Shown here in pieces: positions 1 through 7,211 of a stretch of DNA of 31,825 nucleotides. Origin of the DNA: Verrucomicrobiota bacterium (lineage in GTDB: Bacteria > Verrucomicrobiota > Verrucomicrobiia > Opitutales > Opitutaceae); assembly GCA_023432225.1 (NCBI GenBank), contig JAEYUW010000008.1, forward strand, positions 1 through 31,825. Reading direction: 5' to 3'. A program made the translations under genes and the position numbers. The notes beneath the pieces were generated by a model. That model did not search any database. It was not told the origin of the DNA and worked only from the letters and a program-made list of their open reading frames with translations. Every line of letters starts with the position of its first letter. Positions within the stretch are counted from its first letter, which is position 1.

Positions 1-2
1 TC

Positions 3-701
3 CTTGAGGCGATTCGCGAGGCGGGCCTCGTGAAGAAGGTGCGCTTCTACCAGGCTTCTTCATCGGAAATGTACGGCCTCGTGCAGGAAGTGCCGCAGAC
101 GGAGAAGACCCCTTTCTGGCCGCGCAGCCCCTACGCCTGCGCGAAGGTGTACGCCTACTGGCTCACCGTGAACTACCGCGAGAGCTACAATCTCCACGCG
201 AGCAACGGCATCCTCTTCAATCACGAGTCCCCGCGCCGCGGCGAGACCTTCGTCACGCGCAAGATCACCCGCGCCGCCACCCGCATCAAGCTGGGCCTGC
301 AGGATTCGCTCTACATGGGCAACCTCGACGCCCAGCGCGACTGGGGCTACGCCAAGGAATACGTCGAGATGATGTGGGTGATGCTCCAGCAGGATCAGCC
401 GGACGACTACGTCGTCGCGACCAACGAGACGCACACGGTGAAGGAGTTCATCGAGGAAACCTTTGGCCTGCTCGATCTCGACTGGGAGAAATACGTCAAA
501 TACGACGCGCGCTACGAGCGTCCGGCCGAGGTCGATTTGCTCATTGGCAATCCGGTGAAGGCGAAGAAGCAGCTCGGTTGGGAACCGAAGGTGCGCTTCA
601 AGGAGCTGGTGAAGATCATGACCGAGGCCGATCTCGAACTCGCGAAACGCGAGGCCCAGATCGCCGCGTTGCCTGAGCCCTCCAAAGCGCCGTTCGCGTG
701 A
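3..701 (+). CDS. gmd: GDP-mannose 4,6-dehydratase, 5' truncated
   Basis: This is the C-terminal 232 residues of an extended short-chain dehydrogenase; the reading frame is open from the window edge. GDP-mannose 4,6-dehydratase converts GDP-mannose to GDP-4-keto-6-deoxymannose in the cytoplasm. The visible part starts in the strand leading to SSSEMYG, which carries the conserved catalytic Ser/Glu region. The catalytic pair follows in SPYACAK (YxxxK), then the substrate-binding stretch NHESPRRGETFVTRKI, which is characteristic of Gmd. The N-terminal Rossmann GxxGxxG motif and roughly 110-130 residues lie outside the window. The next gene, fcl, uses its product, so the two form a GDP-L-fucose module. 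The spacer between them is occupied by an inverted array that starts 7 nt after this stop codon. Identification is firm. Confidence 0.95.
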   Translation, partial: LEAIREAGLVKKVRFYQASSSEMYGLVQEVPQTEKTPFWPRSPYACAKVYAYWLTVNYRESYNLHASNGILFNHESPRRGETFVTRKITRAATRIKLGLQDSLYMGNLDAQRDWGYAKEYVEMMWVMLQQDQPDDYVVATNETHTVKEFIEETFGLLDLDWEKYVKYDARYERPAEVDLLIGNPVKAKKQLGWEPKVRFKELVKIMTEADLELAKREAQIAALPEPSKAPFA

Positions 702-708
702 GTTAATC

Positions 709-779
709 ACCACGAAAGACACCAAACACACGAAACCGGTGGGGCAGCTTTCTTTCGTGTCGTTCGTGTGTTTCGTGGT
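709..779. repeat. Stop-proximal inverted array A (ACC + 3 x 9-mer per arm)
   Basis: The left arm reads ACC (709-711) followed by the 9-mers ACGAAAGAC, ACCAAACAC and ACGAAACCG. The right arm, read on the other strand from 779, is ACC followed by ACGAAACAC, ACGAACGAC and ACGAAAGAA. The two arms can pair as a long imperfect hairpin with a loop of about a dozen bases. The element fills almost the whole gmd-fcl spacer, starting 7 nt after the gmd stop and ending 9 nt before the fcl ATG. It has the same plan as the element at 20068-20147. The function is unknown. It has no terminal U-tract, so it is not a standard terminator. Confidence 0.8.
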
Positions 780-788
780 TTCTCAAAC

Positions 789-1727
789 ATGAAACTCTTC
801 ATCGCAGGTCACCAAGGCATGGTCGGTGCCGCGCTCGTGCGACGCTTCGAGCGCGAGCCGGGTGTTTCTCTCGTGCTTCGTTCGCGTCGCGAGGGCCTTG
901 ATCTGACCAATCAGGCCGCGGTGAATGCCTTCTACGCCGCCGAGAAGCCCGACGTCGCCATCATCGCCGCGGCGAAGGTCGGCGGCATCCACGCCAATAA
1001 CACCTATCCGGCCGAGTTCCTCTACGAGAACCTCGCGATCGCGGCCAACTGCATCCACGGCGCCTACGCCGCGGGCGTGCAGCGCGTGCTCTTCCTTGGC
1101 AGCTCGTGCATCTACCCGAAGCACGCCCCGCAACCGATGCCGGAGGATTGCCTGCTGACGAGTCCGCTCGAGCCGACCAACGAGGCTTACGCCATCGCCA
1201 AGATCGCCGGCCTCAAGCTCGCGCAATACTACCGCAAGCAGCACGGCGTGCTCTATCACTCGGCGATGCCGACCAATCTCTACGGTCCAGCCGACAACTA
1301 CCATTTGCAGAACTCGCACGTGCTGCCGGCGCTGATCCGCAAATTCCACGAGGCGAAGGAAGCCGGCCGCGCCGAAGTCGTCGCTTGGGGCACCGGTTCG
1401 CCGAAGCGCGAATTTCTGCACGTGGACGATCTGGCTGACGCGTGCGCCTTTCTGCTTCGCCAGGATAATCCGCCTGATTGGATCAACGTCGGCACCGGCA
1501 CGGACGTCACGATCAAGGAACTCACTGAGATCGTCGCGGACGTCACCGGTTTCCCCGGCCGCATCGTGTGGGACACCTCGAAGCCGGACGGCACGCCGCG
1601 CAAGCTCATGGATGTCTCTCGCCTCACCGCCCTCGGCTGGAAGGCGCGTCTCGGCCTCCGCGAAGGTGTTGCGCAAACCTATGCCTCCTTCCTCGCGGAA
1701 AAGGCGGCCGGCACGCTGCGGGCGTGA
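789..1727 (+). CDS. fcl: GDP-L-fucose synthase
   Basis: The 312-residue NADPH-dependent epimerase/reductase converts GDP-4-keto-6-deoxymannose to GDP-L-fucose, the fucose donor for surface polysaccharide. It begins MKLFIAGHQGMVG, the usual Fcl N-terminus with the Rossmann glycine motif. SSCIYP carries the catalytic serine and YAIAK (YxxxK) the catalytic Tyr/Lys. The segment MPTNLYGPADNYH followed by NSHVLPALIRKFHEAK matches the substrate-binding region of the family. The length is normal (E. coli Fcl is 321 aa). The ATG at 789 was chosen over an upstream GTG at 768 because it gives the family N-terminus; the bases before it show no Shine-Dalgarno motif. The gene follows gmd and is probably co-transcribed with it. 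Confidence 0.96.
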   Translation: MKLFIAGHQGMVGAALVRRFEREPGVSLVLRSRREGLDLTNQAAVNAFYAAEKPDVAIIAAAKVGGIHANNTYPAEFLYENLAIAANCIHGAYAAGVQRVLFLGSSCIYPKHAPQPMPEDCLLTSPLEPTNEAYAIAKIAGLKLAQYYRKQHGVLYHSAMPTNLYGPADNYHLQNSHVLPALIRKFHEAKEAGRAEVVAWGTGSPKREFLHVDDLADACAFLLRQDNPPDWINVGTGTDVTIKELTEIVADVTGFPGRIVWDTSKPDGTPRKLMDVSRLTALGWKARLGLREGVAQTYASFLAEKAAGTLRA

Positions 1728-1732
1728 ATCCC

Positions 1733-1753
1733 GGGCGCACTCAAGTTGCGCCC
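1733..1753. other. Hairpin after fcl
   Basis: GGGCGCA (1733-1739) pairs with TGCGCCC (1747-1753) around a 7-nt loop, starting 5 nt after the fcl stop. No U-tract follows, so it is at best a weak terminator or a 3'-end hairpin of the gmd-fcl message. Confidence 0.4.
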
Positions 1754-1787
1754 TGAATGTGACGATTGAGGCCGTATCCACGGTCCC

Positions 1788-4514
1788 ATGTCCGATCCGC
1801 CACCCGGAGCGGTTGATGCCGCTCTGCCCTCTGCCGACGCTCCCCGTTCGGCCTTAGAGCCATTGCCCGACCGCGATGGCGGCGGCAGCGCGCTCGCTCC
1901 CGGCCGGCGCTGGCGGAATTTCCAGGTGCAAAGCGCGTTTGGGGCCGGGTTTCTCGCCACCGACGTGACTGCGATGGAGGACGTCGTGCTGCATGCGCGT
2001 CCGATCGATGAATCCGTCGGCATGCGGCGGGATGCGTGGCAGCGGCTGGCGCAACTGGATTCGGATGGCTTGGTGCCATTGATCGAAGCGCACGAGGAAA
2101 ACGGCTGGCGCTACGAAGTGACCGCGGTTCCGCCGGGCGTGCCGCTGCGGGAGTGGATGGCTGCGCACCGGATGGGACTTCCGGAAATCGAGACGCTCGT
2201 GCGGCAGCTGGCGGTCCAACTGGAAACGCTGCACGAAAACGGCGTCGTGCACCTGCGCGTCCAACCTTCCTCGGTGTTCATCGTGGACGACGAGCACGGT
2301 TGGCAGGTGAAGCTGGGTGGTTTCGAGGCGGCGACGCTGCACACCCAAACCGATCTCGTGCCGATTGCGGTGAATCCCTACTACGCGCCGCCGGAGGCCG
2401 CGGGGTTGTTCCGGCACAAGCCGGGCGTCGAACTTTGCGCGTGGGATTGGTGGGGATTGGGGCGCGTGGTCCAGGAAATCGTCCACGGCAATCACGTCTA
2501 TGGGCTGTTGTTCGAACGCGACGTGACGAAGGAGCCGCCCGAGCTCCGGGCGCGGGCGGAGGCGGCGTTGCTCGATCGCGATCCCTCCGGGGTGCGGGCC
2601 GGCGCGGTGGAGTTGTTGCCCGACTCGACGAGTGTGCGCGTGCGCCTGCTGTTGCGGGGCTTGTTGGCCAGCTCACGCGATGGGCGCTGGCAGGGCGATC
2701 AAATCGTGCATTGGGGCCAGGGTGAAAACGTTCCCGATCGCTACGATCTGGCGCGCGATGCGCGGCTGTTTCGATGGGGGCGACGGTCGTTTACGGTGCC
2801 GGAGGCTGCGGAGTTTTTTCTCCAGCCGGACTACGCGTTCGATGGACTGCTGCAGCTCTTTCCGTCGCGGCCCGAGGAGCCGAGCATGCGCTCGTTTCTC
2901 GCGGAGCTGCCGTCGCTGCGGTCCGAGCACGAGCGTGTCGAACAGACCCTTGGTTACGTCGACTCGTTTGCGTGGCAGCGGCATCCGTTGCCTGCGCGTC
3001 GAGCCGCGGTGGCCGGTCTGGCGTGGCGCACGCTGGCGCCTTCCAGTTTCAGCGCGCCGCTCGCGGTGCAACGCTGGCGGCTTGATCCGACGGGCCTCCA
3101 GGAAATGTTGGCGGATGCACCGCCGGCCGAAGCGCTCGGCTTCGCTCACGTTCTGAGCAACGGGGCCTATCGCCGGGCGGTGGAGGCTGTCGATGCAGCG
3201 GCCGGCCGCACGCTCGCGCTGCTGGCCGGAGCCGGCTTCGATGCGCTCCAGCTCGCCCTCGCGCGCGGTTGGATTGCGGTGGCGGACGAGGCCGTCCAGG
3301 CGCACCTGCTGTGGTTCGCTTTCGAGGCGGAAAAGGACCTCACCGCCCGCCGCGATCGCTTGCGCAGCGCCTACGCGACGGTGGCGGAGCCCGAGCTCGC
3401 GGCGCTGCTGGCGAAAGAAAAGCCGTCGCGGGCCGAGCTGGTGCTGCTGGCCTTCGCGGGAGAACGGGCGCGCGAGTTCGGTTTCGTCACGCACGCGGAA
3501 TGGGGCGCCCGTCGCGCGGCCGAGCTGAACGAGTTGGCGGGTCGGCTGCGCGCCGCGATTTTCTGGCAACGCGCGGCGCGAGTCATCGCGGCGACGCCCG
3601 GCTTGCTGGGCCGCTGGCCGGCCTTTCTTGCGGTCTGGGCGGCTCCGCTCGCCCTCGCGGCGGCAGGCCGCGCGTGGGCCTGGATGGCGGTGCTGGCGGG
3701 CGTTGCATTGGGCGCGCGCTGGGCCGCCCGGGCGGGATTGAACGCGCTGCTCCGCACGCAAGTGCCGGGCGCGGCTCCGTGGACCTGGCGCGATGGCCCG
3801 GCCCGCGCGGCTCGAGCCGCGCGCGATGCCGTCGCCACGCTCGACGCGTCGCAGCGTGCCAACGCCTTGGCGGCCTTCGCCGTCGCCTGCGACGAGATCC
3901 GGCAACTTTCCCGCAAAGAAACCGCGAGCCCGACCGCACCGTCGCGACTGCTCGCATTTTGGATCGCCGGCGTCGCCCTGTGCGCGATCCCGGTGGGATT
4001 TTGCCTGCTGCCGTGGGTGGGGATCGATTTCGCGCCGCGCGCCGCGGTGCCGCCCTTGGTGCGGCAGGTCAGCGTGGCGCGTCCGCCGGAGACGACAGAG
4101 AGCGCCGATGGGGCGCTCTACGAAATGGTGAACGACGGTTTCGGCCGTCGTCGCCGCGGCCCCCTGCGCGCCTGGGACATCGCGCCGACGCCACCGCAGC
4201 CGATCACGGTGCTGCGGATTAATCCTGCCTCCGCCTCGCAGCGCGCCTACGCGCGCGTCGGTGCAGAACTACTGCTCGAACCCTATCCGCGGAAGGATCT
4301 CAAGGTGACGCTCGCCGTGCCCGTGCCGGCCAATGGCGAATGGGCTGTCGTGCTCTACGACACCGGCGAAAGCGAGCTGGCGGACCGCCGAACCTTCTTC
4401 CTTCCCGGTGCACCGCTCGAAAAGCAGTGGTATTGGCTCGGCAACCGCCGCGTCGTCTACCTCGGTCCGCCGCCGCGCCTGCCGGAACTGCAAAAAACCC
4501 TTGCGCCGCCGTGA
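1788..4514 (+). CDS. Membrane-anchored pseudokinase (degenerate Ser/Thr kinase domain)
   Basis: The 908-residue protein has an N-terminal protein-kinase-like fold (about 40-330) whose catalytic residues are replaced. The HRDLKPxN loop is HLRVQPSS (155-162), losing the catalytic Asp, the Lys and the metal-binding Asn. The DFG motif is LGGFE (176-180), so the magnesium Asp is also lost. No VAIK-type lysine is visible near VVLHARPI. The structural landmarks remain: the APE-like YAPPE (199-203) and DWWGLG (220-225) of helix F. A long helical region follows. Hydrophobic segments at about 605-650 (probably two passes) and about 720-745 suggest a polytopic membrane anchor. The C-terminal 160 residues are soluble and not recognised. 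I infer a signalling scaffold rather than an active kinase. The start is ATG with no Shine-Dalgarno. prfB follows 24 nt after the stop. The partner is unknown. Confidence 0.75.
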   Translation: MSDPPPGAVDAALPSADAPRSALEPLPDRDGGGSALAPGRRWRNFQVQSAFGAGFLATDVTAMEDVVLHARPIDESVGMRRDAWQRLAQLDSDGLVPLIEAHEENGWRYEVTAVPPGVPLREWMAAHRMGLPEIETLVRQLAVQLETLHENGVVHLRVQPSSVFIVDDEHGWQVKLGGFEAATLHTQTDLVPIAVNPYYAPPEAAGLFRHKPGVELCAWDWWGLGRVVQEIVHGNHVYGLLFERDVTKEPPELRARAEAALLDRDPSGVRAGAVELLPDSTSVRVRLLLRGLLASSRDGRWQGDQIVHWGQGENVPDRYDLARDARLFRWGRRSFTVPEAAEFFLQPDYAFDGLLQLFPSRPEEPSMRSFLAELPSLRSEHERVEQTLGYVDSFAWQRHPLPARRAAVAGLAWRTLAPSSFSAPLAVQRWRLDPTGLQEMLADAPPAEALGFAHVLSNGAYRRAVEAVDAAAGRTLALLAGAGFDALQLALARGWIAVADEAVQAHLLWFAFEAEKDLTARRDRLRSAYATVAEPELAALLAKEKPSRAELVLLAFAGERAREFGFVTHAEWGARRAAELNELAGRLRAAIFWQRAARVIAATPGLLGRWPAFLAVWAAPLALAAAGRAWAWMAVLAGVALGARWAARAGLNALLRTQVPGAAPWTWRDGPARAARAARDAVATLDASQRANALAAFAVACDEIRQLSRKETASPTAPSRLLAFWIAGVALCAIPVGFCLLPWVGIDFAPRAAVPPLVRQVSVARPPETTESADGALYEMVNDGFGRRRRGPLRAWDIAPTPPQPITVLRINPASASQRAYARVGAELLLEPYPRKDLKVTLAVPVPANGEWAVVLYDTGESELADRRTFFLPGAPLEKQWYWLGNRRVVYLGPPPRLPELQKTLAPP

Positions 4515-4538
4515 GCTCTTTGGGCTCATGACGGCGAC

Positions 4539-5685
4539 ATGATCGCTCCCGAAACTTTCTCGCACCTCGAGCTCATCAAGAAGCGCGCCGGCTACTTGTG
4601 GAGGTTTCTTTGACGTCGAACAAAAGCAGCGCGAAATAGAAGCGATGGAGGCGCAGATGGGTGCGCCGGATTTCTGGAATAATTCCGATAAAGCCCAGAA
4701 ACACATCGCCAAGGTCAACGGCCTGAAAAAGACCATCGGCGGACTCGTCGCCTTCAACAAGAAGCTCGATGACGTCGCCGTCATGGTCGAGCTGATCGAG
4801 ACGGCCGACGCCGCCGAGCAGGAGGCTTACGCCAAGGAGCTCGACGCCAACGTCACCGCGATGGTCGAGGAACTCGACAAGCTCGAGATCGCCTCCTTCC
4901 TCACCGGCCAGTTCGACCGCAACAACGCCATCTTCTCGATCCAGTCCGGCGCGGGCGGCACCGAGTCGAACGACTGGTGCGACATGCTTTTCCGCATGTA
5001 TCTGCGCTGGGCCGAGCGCCGCGGCTTCGAGGTCGAGGTGCAGGACGTGCAGATGGGCGACCAGGCCGGCATCACCAAGGCCACGCTCCTCATCAAAGGC
5101 GAGAACGCCTACGGCTACGCCAAGGCCGAGCGCGGCGTGCACCGCCTCGTGCGCATCAGCCCCTTCGACGCGAACAAGCGGCGGCACACGTCCTTCTGCG
5201 CCATCGACGTGGTTGCCGAAGTCACCGACGAGATCGAAATCGATATTCCCGACAGCGAAATCCGCGTCGACGTCTACCGCTCGTCCGGCAAGGGCGGCCA
5301 GGGCGTCAACACGACCGACTCCGCTGTGCGCCTCACGCACATTCCGACCGGCATGGTCGTGGTCTGTCAAAACGAACGTTCGCAGATCAAGAACCGCGCC
5401 AGCGCGCTGAACGTGCTCAAAGCCCGCCTCTACGAAAAGCGGCAGGACGAGCAACGCAGCGAGATGGAAAAATTCTACGGCGAAAAAGGCGAAATCGGGT
5501 GGGGCAGTCAGATCCGCAGCTACGTGCTGCAGCCTTACCAAATGGTGAAGGACCTGCGCACCGGCGTCTCGACCAGCGACACGCAAGGCGTGCTCGACGG
5601 CGACCTCGACCGCTTCGTCTACGCCTGGCTCCGCGCCGGCTGCCCGCGCCATCGCAACAAGGACATCCAGATGGACGACGAGTAG
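4539..5685 (+). CDS. prfB: Peptide chain release factor 2, with programmed +1 frameshift
   Basis: RF2 terminates translation at UGA and UAA. The gene is read in two frames. Frame 0 starts at ATG 4539 (MIAPETFSHLELIKKRAGYL...) and meets an in-frame TGA at 4611. Slipping +1 at CTT-T continues as DVEQKQREIEAMEAQMG to the TAG at 5683, giving about 381 residues. The 24 codons before the TGA match the usual position in bacterial prfB. The GGQ loop is SSGKGGQGVNTTDS, and the stop-codon-recognition region with its SPF tripeptide lies in LVRISPFDANKRRH. Because RF2 itself reads the UGA, the protein autoregulates its own synthesis. The stretch upstream of the ATG has no Shine-Dalgarno. A gene call that ignores the shift would start at 4645 and lose the N-terminus. 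Confidence 0.97.
4599..4614 (+). promoter_or_regulatory. prfB: prfB programmed +1 frameshift signal
   Basis: The sequence TGGAGGTTTCTTTGAC contains the three known parts: a Shine-Dalgarno-like GGAGG, a 3-nt spacer (TTT), and the slippery CTT followed by TGA and C. The ribosome shifts from CTT to TTT and reads GAC next. The geometry is as in E. coli prfB. It is the clearest Shine-Dalgarno-like motif noticed close to a functional site in this window. Confidence 0.95.
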
Positions 5686-5785
5686 GAAAGAGCTGAACGG
5701 CTGAAAAATTGAGCGGCTGAACAGCCTCGAAGCCCGCAGTCAGTTGCGTTTCAGCTCTTCAGCCTTTCAGTCCTTCAGCCTTTCC
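5685..5785. repeat. Stop-proximal inverted array B
   Basis: The left arm (5685 to about 5722) contains degenerate copies of GAGCTGAAC / GGCTGAAAA / GGCTGAACA. The right arm (about 5747-5785), read on the opposite strand, contains GGCTGAAG, GACTGAAAG, GCTGAAG and AGCTGAAAC. The arms are imperfectly complementary, with a loop of about 25 nt. The array begins on the last base of the prfB stop codon and ends 4 nt before the next ATG, so it fills the spacer completely. The architecture is the same as at 709-779, but with a different unit. Confidence 0.7.
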
Positions 5786-5789
5786 CGCC

Positions 5790-7208
5790 ATGCCCGGCCT
5801 CGACCACGCTCACATCCAGTCTTCCCTCGGCGCGCAGCCGCTCTTCGAGGCGAAGACCTGGCAGCTCTCACCCGAGGCGTGGCCGCTCACGCCGGAGCAG
5901 TTGCAGCAACTCGAGCAGATCGGCACGGCGTGCCTTGAGTTCCACCAAGCGCTCGAGACACTCTACACGCGGTCGGCGGCGGGCAAAAACCTCCTCCGCA
6001 ACAAACCGCTGCTCGCGCCGTGGGTCGCGGACTACCTCGATCGCGGCAAGCCGGCCGAACTGATCCGTCACGCGCGCGATCCGAAAAATCGCGGAGCGTT
6101 CCCGACGGTCCTTCGCCCTGATCTTCTGCTCACCGAAGACGGCTTCGCTCTCACCGAACTCGACTCGGTGCCCGGCGGCATCGGCCTCACGGCATTCCTG
6201 AATCGCCTCTACGCGGACGAGGCCGGCGATCGTGTGCTCGGTCACGGCGACGCGATGATTGAGAACTTCTACGCTTCGCTCGCCGGCTTGCGGCCCGACG
6301 CGCGCAATCCGCTCATCGCGATCCTCGTCAGCGAAGAAGCCGGCACTTATCGCCCCGAAATGCAGTGGCTCGCCGAAGACCTGCAACGGCGCGGTCGCCG
6401 CGTTTACTGCCTCGCACCCGACGACGTGTTCCCGCTCGGTGGCGAACTCTTCTTCGACATCGAGGGCACGCCCGAGAAGATCGACATCATCTACCGCTTC
6501 TTCGAGCTGTTCGATTGGGCGAACGTCCGTGTCGCTCCGCACATCCTCGAAGCCTGGAGCGCCGGACAGGTCGCGATCGCGCCGCCGATGCGCCATTTTC
6601 AAGAGGAGAAGCTCGCGCTGGCGCTCTTCCATCATCACCTGCTCAGCGATTTCTGGGCGGAGAATCTCTCGAAAAAATCCCTCGCGACGCTCCGCGCGCT
6701 CATCCCGCAATCGTGGATCATGGACCCCGCGCCGCTGCCGCCCGGAGCCGTGCTCGATGGCCCGCGCGTCGGCGGGCGGGCGCTCAATGACTGGCGTGAT
6801 CTCATCGCTGCGTCGCAGAAGGAGCGCGACCTCATCATCAAGATTTCGGGCTTCCACGAAACCGCCTGGGGCGCACGCAGCGTGGTCCTCGGCAGCGATT
6901 GCTCGCGCGAAGAATGGCAACAAGGCGTCGAACAGGCGTTGAAGCTCGCGCCCACCAATCTCCACGTGCTGCAGGAATATCGGAAACCCAAACGCGTCGA
7001 GCACACGCTCTACGATTCGAAAGCGGGCCTGCCCGCCGTAGCCTCGGTGAAGGCGGGTCGCTTGCGGCTCTGCCCCTACTATTTCGTGGTCGACGGGGCC
7101 GCGCGGCTCTCCGGTGCCCTCGCGACTTTCTGCCCGCCCGATAAGAAAATCATTCACGGGATGCAGGATGCAGCCTTGCTCCCGACTAAGGTTTTCCCCT
7201 TAGCTTGA
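5790..7208 (+). CDS. Conserved protein with an ATP-grasp-like architecture, function unknown
   Basis: The 472-residue soluble protein has no signal peptide or membrane segment. Several blocks look like those of circularly permuted or glutathionylspermidine-synthase-like ATP-grasp enzymes. RPDLLLTEDGFALTELDSVPGG (about 109-130) resembles the R-D...E-x-D/N substrate loop. EEKLALALFHHHLLSDFW (about 272-289), KISGFHETAWGARSVVLG (about 351-368) and the C-terminal FVVDGAARLSGALATFCP are conserved-looking. This is pattern-based, and I cannot name the substrate. The start ATG lies directly after the inverted array and has no Shine-Dalgarno. The stop is 3 nt before the next gene, so the two are probably co-transcribed. 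An amide or peptide ligase is the best guess. Confidence 0.55.
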   Translation: MPGLDHAHIQSSLGAQPLFEAKTWQLSPEAWPLTPEQLQQLEQIGTACLEFHQALETLYTRSAAGKNLLRNKPLLAPWVADYLDRGKPAELIRHARDPKNRGAFPTVLRPDLLLTEDGFALTELDSVPGGIGLTAFLNRLYADEAGDRVLGHGDAMIENFYASLAGLRPDARNPLIAILVSEEAGTYRPEMQWLAEDLQRRGRRVYCLAPDDVFPLGGELFFDIEGTPEKIDIIYRFFELFDWANVRVAPHILEAWSAGQVAIAPPMRHFQEEKLALALFHHHLLSDFWAENLSKKSLATLRALIPQSWIMDPAPLPPGAVLDGPRVGGRALNDWRDLIAASQKERDLIIKISGFHETAWGARSVVLGSDCSREEWQQGVEQALKLAPTNLHVLQEYRKPKRVEHTLYDSKAGLPAVASVKAGRLRLCPYYFVVDGAARLSGALATFCPPDKKIIHGMQDAALLPTKVFPLA

Positions 7209-7211
7209 ACG

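Noticed and set aside
709..779. Inverted arrays as CRISPR repeats or intrinsic terminators
   Set aside because: No spacers of constant length and no U-tract after the stems. The units are 7-9 nt tandem copies.
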